This document shows, in pieces, positions 1-7,878 of a stretch of DNA of 16,604 bases. The position numbers and the translations under genes were made by a program. Every line of letters begins with the position of its first letter. Position 1 is the stretch's first letter. Origin of the DNA: Pseudomonadota bacterium. GTDB lineage: Bacteria; SAR324; XYD2-FULL-50-16; JAHJRI01. The notes under the pieces were generated by a model. That model saw only the letters and a program-made list of their open reading frames with translations. It had not been told where the DNA came from and ran no database searches. The stretch is taken from positions 1 through 16,604 of the forward strand of contig JAKSDL010000622.1 in NCBI GenBank assembly GCA_022360105.1. The letters are read 5' to 3'.

Positions 1-280
1 AACCATGTTTTTTCCGTTTAGCGTATTGAAAAGTATTAATAAAAGACCATCTTAACAGACAAATAAAATAAAAAGGAATTCAAATCGTAATTAATTGATT
101 CTATGGTTTTTTGAGTATGAGAAGTTATTATTTTTGCCGGTCGATACCGTTCGTTATGCTTTGCGTTATCAATGCTCCCAGTTTCCTTTAATTGCAGATT
201 TATTGACCTTGCACGGGCAAAACGGTAAAATAGCCAAGATTAAAAATGAAACCTTCAGTCAATACAAATAAAAACATAAA
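1..280. other. Upstream non-coding stretch with weak short open frame
   Basis: This A+T-rich stretch at the left edge contains no gene I can support. An open frame runs from a TTG at 95 to a TAA at 269-271 (about 58 residues, with no good ribosome binding site). It is in the same frame as the regulator that starts at 281, and its TAA is the in-frame stop that fixes 281 as the first possible start there. The frame's amino-acid mix is not obviously noise, but a consensus-like promoter lies inside its 3' half. A decayed gene end or chance are both possible. Confidence 0.4.
203..231 (+). promoter_or_regulatory. Sigma70-type promoter for the SpoIIE-family regulator
   Basis: TTGACC (203-208) and TAAAAT (226-231) are each one base from the -35 and -10 consensus and are separated by exactly 17 bases. 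Transcription would begin near 238-240, leaving a leader of about 40 nt before the ATG at 281. The leader shows no clear Shine-Dalgarno sequence, only A-rich sequence before the start. This is a sequence match only. Confidence 0.6.
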
Positions 281-2437
281 ATGGCCCGTTCCAGCTCTAT
301 CATTGCGTTGATTGTTGAAGCTGATCTGATGATCAGAGCACATATCATCGAAAGATTGAACAAATACTCGATTCAGTGTATCGAAGCCGGTAATGGAATG
401 GTCGCCCTTCAGCAATTGGAAAAACATCCCGTCGATTTTGTGATATCAGATGTTCGCATGAAAAAAATGGATGGTATCCAGTTTATTGAAATTGTTCACA
501 GAAATCATAAAGATATACCCGTTGTTGTGACAGTTGGTTCAAATGATGAAGAAGCCGCTATTGACGCATTTCGCGCAGGCGCTATTAACATTGTTAAGAA
601 AACCGACAAACTGGATGAATTCGAAAAAATCATACTGCCCATCACGGAACTGATTGACAAAAGAAAGACGCAAAAGTTTGATTTTAATAGTGTTAGAACT
701 TTTACAGAAGAGATTAGTATTGTCTGTGATCCAACATTGATTCCCGTTACTGTCGATCACCTTTTAGGATTTTTAGATCGTTCTAAATATGCCAAGCGTT
801 TGACCGGATTGGAAATCGCCTTATATGAAATGCTGGCAAATGCCATCGAACATGGAAACCTTGCCATCACAGACCAGGAAAAGAAGCTGGCGCTTAGTGA
901 AAACTGTTATAACCGTTTGCTTGCAGAAAGAAGAAACGTCCCTGCCTATAAAAACCGACTGGTAAAAATAAGACTTGACTACAATCCCAAACAGTTATCG
1001 GTCACCATCATAGACGAGGGAGAAGGATTTCGAGTTGAAAACTATATCACGCCTACTGAGGAAAATTTACTGGCTCAAAGTGGACGAGGCATTTTGCTCA
1101 GCAGGATGTACTGTGATGAACTTTTGTATAATAACAAAGGGAACCAGGTTGTCTTAAAGCTTAATTCCGAAACGGGGACGGAAAAGGAAGGTGTTGTCCA
1201 TTCTCAACATGGGGAACAAGCCAAACCCAACATCCTGATAGTTGACAATAATCCACAAATACTTCGCCATATCAGTAATTTAATACAGGAATTCGGTTTT
1301 TCATTCGGATATATTGCTCAATCCCACCATTTGTTCCTCAGGCTTGAGGAAGAAGCCTTTGACTTGATTTTGCTGGATGTCAATATGCCAAAAACCGATG
1401 GTTTGACTCTCCTGAAACAACTCAAGTCAAGCAACGGATTCAATGGGATTCCTGTCATCATGTTGACTTCCGACAGGGATGACAGGTTAATGGCAGAATG
1501 CTTTTTACACGGTGCCGAAGATTTTATTGTTAAACCGGTTAATAAAGTGGCTTTGCAGTCACGTATTGAATCAGCACTTACAAAACAACAATCATTTCAA
1601 GAACTAGGCAAAGCAAACGAAAAGCTGGAACAGCTTAACAGTCAATTGCAAGATCAGTATGACATTCTCATCGAAACGAAAAAAGAGCTTGAAAACAAGC
1701 ATATACAGATTCAAGAAGATATCCGGTTGGCAGAACGTATCCAGAGAAGCATCCTTACCTCTGATCAGGAATTAAAATTCCTTAACACATCAGTTATGTT
1801 TCGTCCGCATGGCATCGTTTCCGGAGATTTTCACTTTCAACAGGAGGATAAATCAGGAAACATTAATGTATTTTTAGGGGATGCAACCGGACATGGCGTT
1901 TCTGCCGCTTTTCTCACCATGATGGTCCGTATGGCGCTGGGAATAACAGATTCGGATTTAAAGCCGGATGACATCGTCAGGAGTCTGAACCGACAAATGG
2001 CAGACTGTGTGCCAAGAGGAAATCATATGACAGGCATTTTCCTCAAGATATCCCCCTCCGGGTTAATGGAAGCCTGCAGCGCCGGCGGCCCACCTGGCTT
2101 AATCGTTTCAATGGAAAAAGAAGATAGAATGATTCTACATGAGGGAGGGCAGGCACTGGGAATGTTTGAGGAAGAAAGAGTCCCATATCAATTAGAATCT
2201 TATCAGCTTAGTCCTCATGACAAGATAATATTATTCACCGATGGAATTTTGGAATGGCGAAACCATCTGGATGAGCCGTTTGGGATCGAAGGCGTAAAAA
2301 GCTACCTGGCCAATCACAAATCAGATAGTGTGAAAGCTATACTGAAGGGAATAACGGAAAAAGTGGAGCAGTTTGCCTCCAAAGAATCCCAGGACGACGA
2401 TATGACAATGGTTGGAATCGAATTCTTGCTTACCTGA
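281..2437 (+). CDS. Multi-domain regulator: REC - RsbW-like kinase - REC - PP2C (SpoIIE) phosphatase
   Basis: This is a 718-aa cytoplasmic regulator with no signal peptide or membrane segment. Receiver 1 spans about 7-120 (likely phospho-Asp D57, K106). An RsbW/SpoIIAB-like GHKL ATPase spans about 145-295, with N-box residues E183, N187 and HG at 191-192, G1 box D245-E-G-E-G and G2 box G268-R-G. Receiver 2 spans about 316-432 (D366, T396, K418). A coiled coil covers about 440-490. A PP2C/SpoIIE phosphatase covers about 500-717 with metal-binding acids at D516 (SGD), D534 (GDATGHG), D654 (TDG) and D705-707. The family precedents are RsbU and RsbW and, for kinase plus REC plus phosphatase in one chain, SypE and HsbR. 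These proteins phosphorylate and dephosphorylate a STAS-domain partner. Such a STAS protein is encoded convergently 13 bp away. Both receivers lack the second acidic residue of the metal pocket (A14 and N323). ATG 281 is the first start after an in-frame stop at 269. Domain calls are firm; the partner is inferred. Confidence 0.93.
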   Translation: MARSSSIIALIVEADLMIRAHIIERLNKYSIQCIEAGNGMVALQQLEKHPVDFVISDVRMKKMDGIQFIEIVHRNHKDIPVVVTVGSNDEEAAIDAFRAGAINIVKKTDKLDEFEKIILPITELIDKRKTQKFDFNSVRTFTEEISIVCDPTLIPVTVDHLLGFLDRSKYAKRLTGLEIALYEMLANAIEHGNLAITDQEKKLALSENCYNRLLAERRNVPAYKNRLVKIRLDYNPKQLSVTIIDEGEGFRVENYITPTEENLLAQSGRGILLSRMYCDELLYNNKGNQVVLKLNSETGTEKEGVVHSQHGEQAKPNILIVDNNPQILRHISNLIQEFGFSFGYIAQSHHLFLRLEEEAFDLILLDVNMPKTDGLTLLKQLKSSNGFNGIPVIMLTSDRDDRLMAECFLHGAEDFIVKPVNKVALQSRIESALTKQQSFQELGKANEKLEQLNSQLQDQYDILIETKKELENKHIQIQEDIRLAERIQRSILTSDQELKFLNTSVMFRPHGIVSGDFHFQQEDKSGNINVFLGDATGHGVSAAFLTMMVRMALGITDSDLKPDDIVRSLNRQMADCVPRGNHMTGIFLKISPSGLMEACSAGGPPGLIVSMEKEDRMILHEGGQALGMFEEERVPYQLESYQLSPHDKIILFTDGILEWRNHLDEPFGIEGVKSYLANHKSDSVKAILKGITEKVEQFASKESQDDDMTMVGIEFLLT

Positions 2438-2450
2438 AACAGCCCTCCGG

Positions 2451-2789
2451 TTAGTTAAATTCAGCCAGTGCTTCTTCTTCAGTTGACTTTACCCTGATGA
2501 TTTTATGCAGTTGAAGAGACTCAAGAATACCATAAGTTGCAGAATTGAGGTGGCAGAGTAAAAAGCTTTTTTTCTCATCTTCAAGGTCTTTCAATATTGC
2601 TGCAAGCAATCCTACCCCTCTGGAATCAATAATCTCAACATTTTTACAATTTAGTATGATTTGTTTGACTTTGGTATGAGAGATAAACGGGCGGATATAT
2701 GTTTCCAATTCACTGGTATCATTTAATGCAATATTACCAACGACAGAAATAACACAGGTTTCCTTTTCTATTCGATGAAACAGTTTCAT
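2451..2789 (-). CDS. Single-domain STAS protein (anti-anti-sigma factor type)
   Basis: This 112-aa protein is one complete STAS domain of the SpoIIAA/RsbV type. It has the N-terminal strand pattern with the VxG turn at 16-18, a hydrophobic strand (IILNCKNVEIID), and the signature D55-S-R-G-V-G-L-L, in which S56 sits at the position phosphorylated by anti-sigma kinases in SpoIIAA and RsbV. Partner-switch proteins of this type bind or release a kinase or other target depending on serine phosphorylation. It is the last gene of the che operon, 11 bp after cheB, with an AAGGA box 8 bp before its ATG. It converges on the regulator at 281-2437, which carries both a matching kinase and a phosphatase domain. 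Its direct target is not visible here: no sigma factor is encoded in the window. The family call is strong; the partnership is inferred from position. Confidence 0.92.
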   Translation of the reverse strand: MKLFHRIEKETCVISVVGNIALNDTSELETYIRPFISHTKVKQIILNCKNVEIIDSRGVGLLAAILKDLEDEKKSFLLCHLNSATYGILESLQLHKIIRVKSTEEEALAEFN

Positions 2790-2800
2790 AGGGAGATTCC

Positions 2801-3871
2801 TTAATTGAGTTTATTACCTTTGTGAAAGCTTTTTATCAGTTCAATCAAATTACCAGGGATTTTGTGGAGTGAAACAAGCTTTTCAGCTCCTCCATTTTTG
2901 TAGGCCTCTTGAGGCATACCAAACACCACGGAGCTTTGTTCATCCTGGGCTATGGTTCTGGCTCCTTTATTTCTCATTTCCAGCATGCCCTCGGCACCAT
3001 CGCTTCCCATACCGGTTAGGATCACGCCAATAGCGTTTTTCCCAGCGTGCTCCGCTACGGAATGAAACAATACCTCAACAGAAGGGCAGTGCCCCTTTAC
3101 CTTTTCGCCTGACTTACAATGAACAGTGTAAATTCCCGATTTATTGGCAAATCTCAGGTGTTTTTCTCCCGGTGCTATTAACACCCGACCTGCTAGAACA
3201 TGATCACCATCTTCAGCTTCCTTAACCTCAAACGGACAGAGAGTGTTTAATCGTTCCGCATAAGATTTGGTGAAACCGGATGGCATATGCTGTACAACGA
3301 GTATGCCGGGTGATTTTTGCGGCAGTCTGGTCAGTATGCTTGTGACCGCATTAACACCGCCGGTTGATGCACCGATAGCAATGACAAACTTGTTCAAAAA
3401 ACCGAAATCCAGGGTTTTTTCGACTTTTTTGGGAGGTTCCGATTTGCTTTTTTTCTTCCAATAGCTGACATCTGCATTGGCAGCGATCTTTACCTTGGTT
3501 CGCAGATCGGCAAGCATCTCTTCCACACCTTTTTCATTGGTCATTCCCGGTTTGGTGATAAAATCTATTGCCCCGGCTTCCAAAGCTGCAATGGTGGCAA
3601 GTTCTCCTTTTTTGGTCAAAGCACTGACCACGACCACAGGTAAAGGAAATTGCGGCATCAGATATTTTAAAAACTGGACACCGTTCATTCTAGGCATTTC
3701 GATATCAAGAGTAAGCACATCCGGTCTGAGTTTGGCTATCTTCTCCCTGGCCATGTATGGATCAATGGCAGTTCCCACAACCTCAATTTGGTGATCCAGA
3801 TTTAATCCTTCTGTCAGCACTTCCCTGACAATTGGTGAATCATCAATAACAAGTACCTTAATTCGCTTCAT
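2801..3871 (-). CDS. cheB: CheB, protein-glutamate methylesterase/glutamine deamidase
   Basis: This 356-aa two-domain response regulator removes methyl groups from (and can deamidate) chemoreceptors during adaptation. It has an N-terminal receiver at about 4-120 with D10-D11, phospho-acceptor D56 and K107, then a short linker. The C-terminal methylesterase spans about 160-350 with the catalytic triad S169 (GASTGG), H195 (QHMP) and D291 (GMGSDG). The spacing S-26-H-96-D equals that of the enteric enzyme (S164/H190/D286). The length is normal for the family and all key residues are present. It starts 13 bp after the end of cheR and is followed 11 bp later by the STAS gene, so it is clearly operonic. 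Phosphorylation by the CheA encoded upstream in the same operon is expected. No oddities seen. Confidence 0.97.
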   Translation of the reverse strand: MKRIKVLVIDDSPIVREVLTEGLNLDHQIEVVGTAIDPYMAREKIAKLRPDVLTLDIEMPRMNGVQFLKYLMPQFPLPVVVVSALTKKGELATIAALEAGAIDFITKPGMTNEKGVEEMLADLRTKVKIAANADVSYWKKKSKSEPPKKVEKTLDFGFLNKFVIAIGASTGGVNAVTSILTRLPQKSPGILVVQHMPSGFTKSYAERLNTLCPFEVKEAEDGDHVLAGRVLIAPGEKHLRFANKSGIYTVHCKSGEKVKGHCPSVEVLFHSVAEHAGKNAIGVILTGMGSDGAEGMLEMRNKGARTIAQDEQSSVVFGMPQEAYKNGGAEKLVSLHKIPGNLIELIKSFHKGNKLN

Positions 3872-3884
3872 TTTCTAATCCCGG

Positions 3885-4706
3885 TTAAACCCGCTTTTGG
3901 TAAATGGAAGGTGCCACGTATGTTAACTTGGTTTTACTTTTGTCCAGTGATTCGGTTTGCCCTATGATTAAATACCCACCATCCTCCAGAACATGATAAA
4001 ACCTTTCAACCAGAGCGTTGATTGTCTGCTGGTCGAAATAGATCATTACATTCCTGCAAAAAATGGCAAAAAACTTGTTTTTAAAAGAGAATTGGTCGCG
4101 AATTAGATTGTATCGAGTAAAATGAACCAGTTTTTTCAACGAATCGTCTACCGACCAAAATCCTTTTCTATCAGGCTTTAGATATTTTAATTTGTAATTG
4201 GGGGGCAGGCGATTTAGTCGGTCTTCCCTGTATACTCCCTTGTGAGCTTCCTGCAGGATAACCGTATCCAGATCTGTTGCCAGTATACCCATATCCCACT
4301 GGACAAAACTGCTATCGAAGAATTCGTATAACAACATGGCAATGCAATAAGGTTCTTCCCCTGATGCACAACCTGCGGACCAGATGTTAAGAGTCGAATT
4401 ACCGGGCTGGATTGTCTGGGAGTTTTTTTGAGGCAGTCCTTTCTTGAAGAAAAATTCCAACTGTTCGCTTTCCCGGTAAAAATAGCTGTAATTAGTGGTC
4501 AATCGATTGGCTAGGGACATTAAAGCTGTGCCTTGGGTATCCTTCTTAAGATAGTTCAAGTAATCCTGAAAGGTGTTGAACCCCTGCTCTAATATCCATG
4601 ATTGCAGACGATGCGTGACCATTGTCCGCTTTTCGTGACCGAGTGCAATTCCGAAGTTCTGATAAACCAGGTTTGTAAGTTCGCGATATTCAGAATCCTT
4701 AATCAT
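3885..4706 (-). CDS. cheR: CheR, chemoreceptor glutamate methyltransferase
   Basis: This 273-aa S-adenosylmethionine-dependent methyltransferase methylates receptor glutamates, opposing CheB. The N-terminal helical domain ends in the family motif LTTNYSYFYRE at 69-79. The SAM-binding loop is at about 109-124 (SAGCASGEEPY), followed by ATDLD at 143-147, FCRNVMIYFD at 216-225 and the terminal GQTESL at 249-254, all canonical. The length is typical. It sits between cheA (37-bp gap) and cheB (13-bp gap) in the same operon. The ribosome binding site before its ATG is weak, but no alternative start fits the family N-terminus better. There is no TPR or other C-terminal extension, so this is a minimal CheR. 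Confidence 0.97.
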   Translation of the reverse strand: MIKDSEYRELTNLVYQNFGIALGHEKRTMVTHRLQSWILEQGFNTFQDYLNYLKKDTQGTALMSLANRLTTNYSYFYRESEQLEFFFKKGLPQKNSQTIQPGNSTLNIWSAGCASGEEPYCIAMLLYEFFDSSFVQWDMGILATDLDTVILQEAHKGVYREDRLNRLPPNYKLKYLKPDRKGFWSVDDSLKKLVHFTRYNLIRDQFSFKNKFFAIFCRNVMIYFDQQTINALVERFYHVLEDGGYLIIGQTESLDKSKTKLTYVAPSIYQKRV

Positions 4707-4743
4707 TTTGCCATATTGTTAACTAATTTACTGTACTAACTGA

Positions 4744-7272
4744 TTATAAGGCCCTTTTTTGGCGTATAACCGCCTTGGCCATGCTTGCAGCATCCAGTAT
4801 CAAACCAACCTGTCCATCACCCAGGATGGTGCAGCCTGTCAAATGAGGTGCCTCAGCCATCGATTCGGGAAGGTTTTTAACCACAATCTGTTGCTGTCCT
4901 TTCACTGAATCCACAAACAAAGCAAAAACATGATGGGCATGATCGATGATTAGCAACATACCTTCATTCAATTCATTATGAGCTGGCTGGATTTCATATA
5001 TCTTATGCAGCCTGATCACCGGTAGAATTTTCTTGCGAATACGCAGCATTTCACTGCCATCCATTGTTTTGACGATATCAGCTTTTTTAGGTTGCAATGT
5101 TTCCCGAATAGAAGCGGTTGGCAAGGCATAATTGACCGCTCCAACCGTTACCAGCAAGCCATCAATAATACTGAGGGTCAATGGCACCTTAATGATGAAG
5201 GTGCTGCCGACTCCTTTTTCCGAATTGATATCAATGGTACCCCGCAGTTTTTCTATATTTCTGCGCACGACATCCATTCCCACTCCCCTGCCGGAAAAGT
5301 CGGTTACGGTATCAGCTGTCGAAAAACCTGCTTCAAAAATAAGCTTCCAGATCTCTGAATCTGAGTTAAAACCGATTTCGTCTGTAATCAGGTATTTTTC
5401 TTTTGCTGTTTGAATAATTCTCTCCTTATCAAGCCCCTTGCCATTATCAATTACGCTGATCCAGACCTCGTTTCCCACGTGTTTTGCTTCAAGAGTCAGT
5501 TTGCCTTCCGGGTTTTTACCACTTTCTTTTCTCTCATCAGGTGATTCTATACCGTGATCCATGGCGTTCCTCACAATGTGTAGCAGAGGATCAGTGATTA
5601 ACTCGACCAGGGTTTTATCCACTTCGGTTTTTTCACCGACCAATTCCAGTTTAACTTTTTTATCAAGCTTTTTAGAAGCATCATGTACAACCCTGACCAT
5701 TTTTCTAAATAGCGCTGAAACCGGCACCATTCGAATCGACATGACAATTTCCTGGAGATTTCTCATATTCCTGTGGAGTTGACTGGAAATACTTTTAATG
5801 CTGTCGGATTCCATAGCCAGCATGGCAGGATGTCGTGATATCATGGATTCGGAGATAATCAATTCTCCTACCAAATCAAAGAGATGATCGAGCTTTTCCA
5901 GGCTTACACGAATGTCTTGCATTTTTGCCACAGAAGCCTGACCCATAAGATTAGTCGCACTGGGGCGTTTAACTGTCTGTTGCTCCGTTAATGCCTTTTT
6001 TATGTCGTTCTTGGAGGCTTTTCCCATCTTTACCAGCAAGTCACCCAGCGGAGCTTTTTGTTGCTTAATCGCTTCATTTACGTCGTTTGATTTTACCTTG
6101 CCCATTTTTACGAGGATATTGCCCAATAAGGTCGAATCCTGCTCCGAGTTTAACGCTGAAAGTTTTTTCTCAACTTCCAGCAATTCGTCTTGGTTGACTT
6201 GCTCTTCTTTGGAAATTGAGGAGATAGCCGAGCGCAGAGTATCTACCACCTGGAAAATGGCCGCTGTCGCATTTTCATCCAGCTTGATTTTGCCATCCTG
6301 GATATTGGTTATAGTGTTTTCGGCAATATGGCTGATGTTTTCAACTAAATGCTGATTAAGGAATCCCGCGTTTCCTTTGATGCTATGAAAACTTCTCATA
6401 GCGGATTGCAGATATTCATCTGTATCCACGTCATCCGGAATTTTGTCCAGAACCAGCATTGCGCCTTCAATGTTTTCCAGATGTTCGGATGTGGTGGTGA
6501 CAAAATTTTTCAGGCGATCAGACGATTTGTCTTCGGGATCTGAAGATAATTCTTCAACTGGCATGGTTCCCTGCAAGGCATGTTTATCTTCATGCTTCGT
6601 TTCGGGCAGATAGAAAAGGTCTTGAGATTCCGAACCTTCCTGGCTGGTAATCTGGTTGTAATGTCTAATTAACTCTTCTATTAATTCAATAGAATCCTGG
6701 TATTTTTTATCCGAATCGATTGATTCCCAATTGGATTCGACCAATGAATGCAGAAAAAGGGCAGAACGTTTTAAAACCTCACCCAAAGGTAATTTTGGTA
6801 AACCGGACACAGTTGGTAATGCACCTAATTCACCGGTTTTCTGCTCAGGAATAGCTTGATTGAGCTCACTGAATTTGTGTTCCAGAACAGCTATTAAATC
6901 CGCCATTTCTTCTTCAAATCCTTTGTCGTGATATTGAAGCTCAACCTGGTCCAGCATCTGTCTGAGAAGATCACTGCTTTGCATGAGAATATCAATATAC
7001 TCATGCTTCCACTTGGAAGGATCCGCTCTAAATATTTGTAGTAGGTTTTCAGTGGTGTGAGTGATTTTGCCGATGTTTTCCATCTGCAAAAAACCGGCTC
7101 CACCTTTTAAAGTATGAAACGGCCTGAAGATCAGGTTCACTGTTTCTCTGATTTTTTCTATGTCGGAAACTTCTTCCAGGCGGATTAACGTTAACTCCAA
7201 CGAATCCAGGGTTTCTTTACTTTCAAAAACAAATTCAAGGATTACCTGTTGTTGTTCTTCACTAATTTCCAT
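4744..7272 (-). CDS. cheA: CheA, chemotaxis histidine kinase with two HPt domains and an MshEN-like insert
   Basis: This is an 842-aa soluble kinase counted from the ATG at 7272. HPt domain 1 carries H53 (FHTLKGGAGF) and HPt domain 2 carries H296 (FHSIKGNAGF). A tandem 'LG-x2-LV-x2-G...Q' repeat follows at about 382-432, then the dimerisation helices (about 450-515). The GHKL ATPase spans about 515-695, with N-box HIVRNAMDHG near 565-574, G1 D609-N-G-K-G and G2 GRGVGMDVV. The C-terminal CheW-like P5 domain spans about 700-842. No receiver is fused. I see no classical P2 (CheY/CheB-docking) domain. An alternative GTG start at 7287 adds five residues, but AAGGAA lies 6 bp before the ATG, which I prefer. 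The start overlaps the 184-aa gene by 11 bp, suggesting translational coupling. It phosphorylates CheB and presumably a receiver encoded elsewhere. Confidence 0.96.
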   Translation of the reverse strand: MEISEEQQQVILEFVFESKETLDSLELTLIRLEEVSDIEKIRETVNLIFRPFHTLKGGAGFLQMENIGKITHTTENLLQIFRADPSKWKHEYIDILMQSSDLLRQMLDQVELQYHDKGFEEEMADLIAVLEHKFSELNQAIPEQKTGELGALPTVSGLPKLPLGEVLKRSALFLHSLVESNWESIDSDKKYQDSIELIEELIRHYNQITSQEGSESQDLFYLPETKHEDKHALQGTMPVEELSSDPEDKSSDRLKNFVTTTSEHLENIEGAMLVLDKIPDDVDTDEYLQSAMRSFHSIKGNAGFLNQHLVENISHIAENTITNIQDGKIKLDENATAAIFQVVDTLRSAISSISKEEQVNQDELLEVEKKLSALNSEQDSTLLGNILVKMGKVKSNDVNEAIKQQKAPLGDLLVKMGKASKNDIKKALTEQQTVKRPSATNLMGQASVAKMQDIRVSLEKLDHLFDLVGELIISESMISRHPAMLAMESDSIKSISSQLHRNMRNLQEIVMSIRMVPVSALFRKMVRVVHDASKKLDKKVKLELVGEKTEVDKTLVELITDPLLHIVRNAMDHGIESPDERKESGKNPEGKLTLEAKHVGNEVWISVIDNGKGLDKERIIQTAKEKYLITDEIGFNSDSEIWKLIFEAGFSTADTVTDFSGRGVGMDVVRRNIEKLRGTIDINSEKGVGSTFIIKVPLTLSIIDGLLVTVGAVNYALPTASIRETLQPKKADIVKTMDGSEMLRIRKKILPVIRLHKIYEIQPAHNELNEGMLLIIDHAHHVFALFVDSVKGQQQIVVKNLPESMAEAPHLTGCTILGDGQVGLILDAASMAKAVIRQKRAL

Positions 7273-7816
7273 TGCTTTCCTTGACACTTGAGGTTTTTAA
7301 GGTTTTTAAGCTTTCCTCACGGTTTTTTCCGCTAAAACGATTGAGCAACTTCTCCACCGCATCTTTCAGGCGTTCAGCGACTTCCGACTGGGAAATCGAT
7401 TTCAACTTGAATACCTCCGGTTGAATAAAACTATTCATAACTATCAGAATATGCTCAACGTTTTTTAGGTCTTCAGCTGACAAAGATTGCTGGGTGATTC
7501 CTAATTCATTCAAAAAATCAAGTAATTCAGAGATGACAAAGTGAACAATTCTGGGACCATTGTTCTGAGACAAAAAGCGGAGGGTTTCTTCCAGCCGGAA
7601 TCGAATTATTTCCAGCGAAGATCTGTACTTGATTTCCTGGGAAAACGTTCTGTTTTTGCCAAGCTTTTCCAGGTCGAGCTTGACCCATTGTTCTTCCAAC
7701 TGCTGCAACTGGTAGACAAGCTCTTTGTAAAGATAATCTTCCAGTGTAAGATCCGGGATCGATTCAAATTCATAAGCGCTTTTGAAAGAGAAAATCTTGT
7801 CGGTAAAGGTACTCAT
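7262..7816 (-). CDS. Unrecognised helical protein encoded in the che operon
   Basis: I do not recognise the family of this 184-aa protein. It has no signal peptide, membrane segment or catalytic motif. It reads as almost entirely amphipathic helix. Residues 25-80 are rich in Glu, Leu and Gln and could form a helical bundle or short coiled coil, and the C-terminal 25 residues are Lys/Ser/Glu-rich and probably disordered. The ATG at 7816 is preceded by a strong AAAGGAGT box, so it is very likely translated. It lies 62 bp after the hybrid kinase gene and overlaps the cheA start by 11 bp. Context suggests an accessory factor for the CheA array or hybrid kinase, for example an adaptor, a diverged phosphatase or a divergent HPt-like bundle. 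None of these is supported by a recognisable motif. Confidence 0.85.
   Translation of the reverse strand: MSTFTDKIFSFKSAYEFESIPDLTLEDYLYKELVYQLQQLEEQWVKLDLEKLGKNRTFSQEIKYRSSLEIIRFRLEETLRFLSQNNGPRIVHFVISELLDFLNELGITQQSLSAEDLKNVEHILIVMNSFIQPEVFKLKSISQSEVAERLKDAVEKLLNRFSGKNREESLKTLKTSSVKESNGN
7273..7283 (-). promoter_or_regulatory. Ribosome binding site that decides the cheA start
   Basis: On the minus strand CAAGGAAAGCA directly precedes the ATG at 7272, so the Shine-Dalgarno core AAGGAA is well spaced. The GTG at 7287 has no comparable purine box upstream. The site lies inside the last codons of the preceding 184-aa gene, so the two reading frames overlap by 11 bp. This arrangement is typical of translational coupling. 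Confidence 0.6.
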
Positions 7817-7878
7817 TTCTACTCCTTTACGATTGTAAATATCTGTAATTACGTAAATATAAGCTGCTTTTAAATAAG

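Noticed and set aside
2438..2450. Possible bidirectional terminator between the convergent regulator and STAS genes
   Set aside because: Only 13 bp are available and no stable hairpin or T-run is visible. Transcripts probably overlap.
7273..7287. GTG at 7287 as the cheA start
   Set aside because: The ATG at 7272 has a well-spaced AAGGAA box; the GTG has none. The five extra residues add nothing to the HPt domain.
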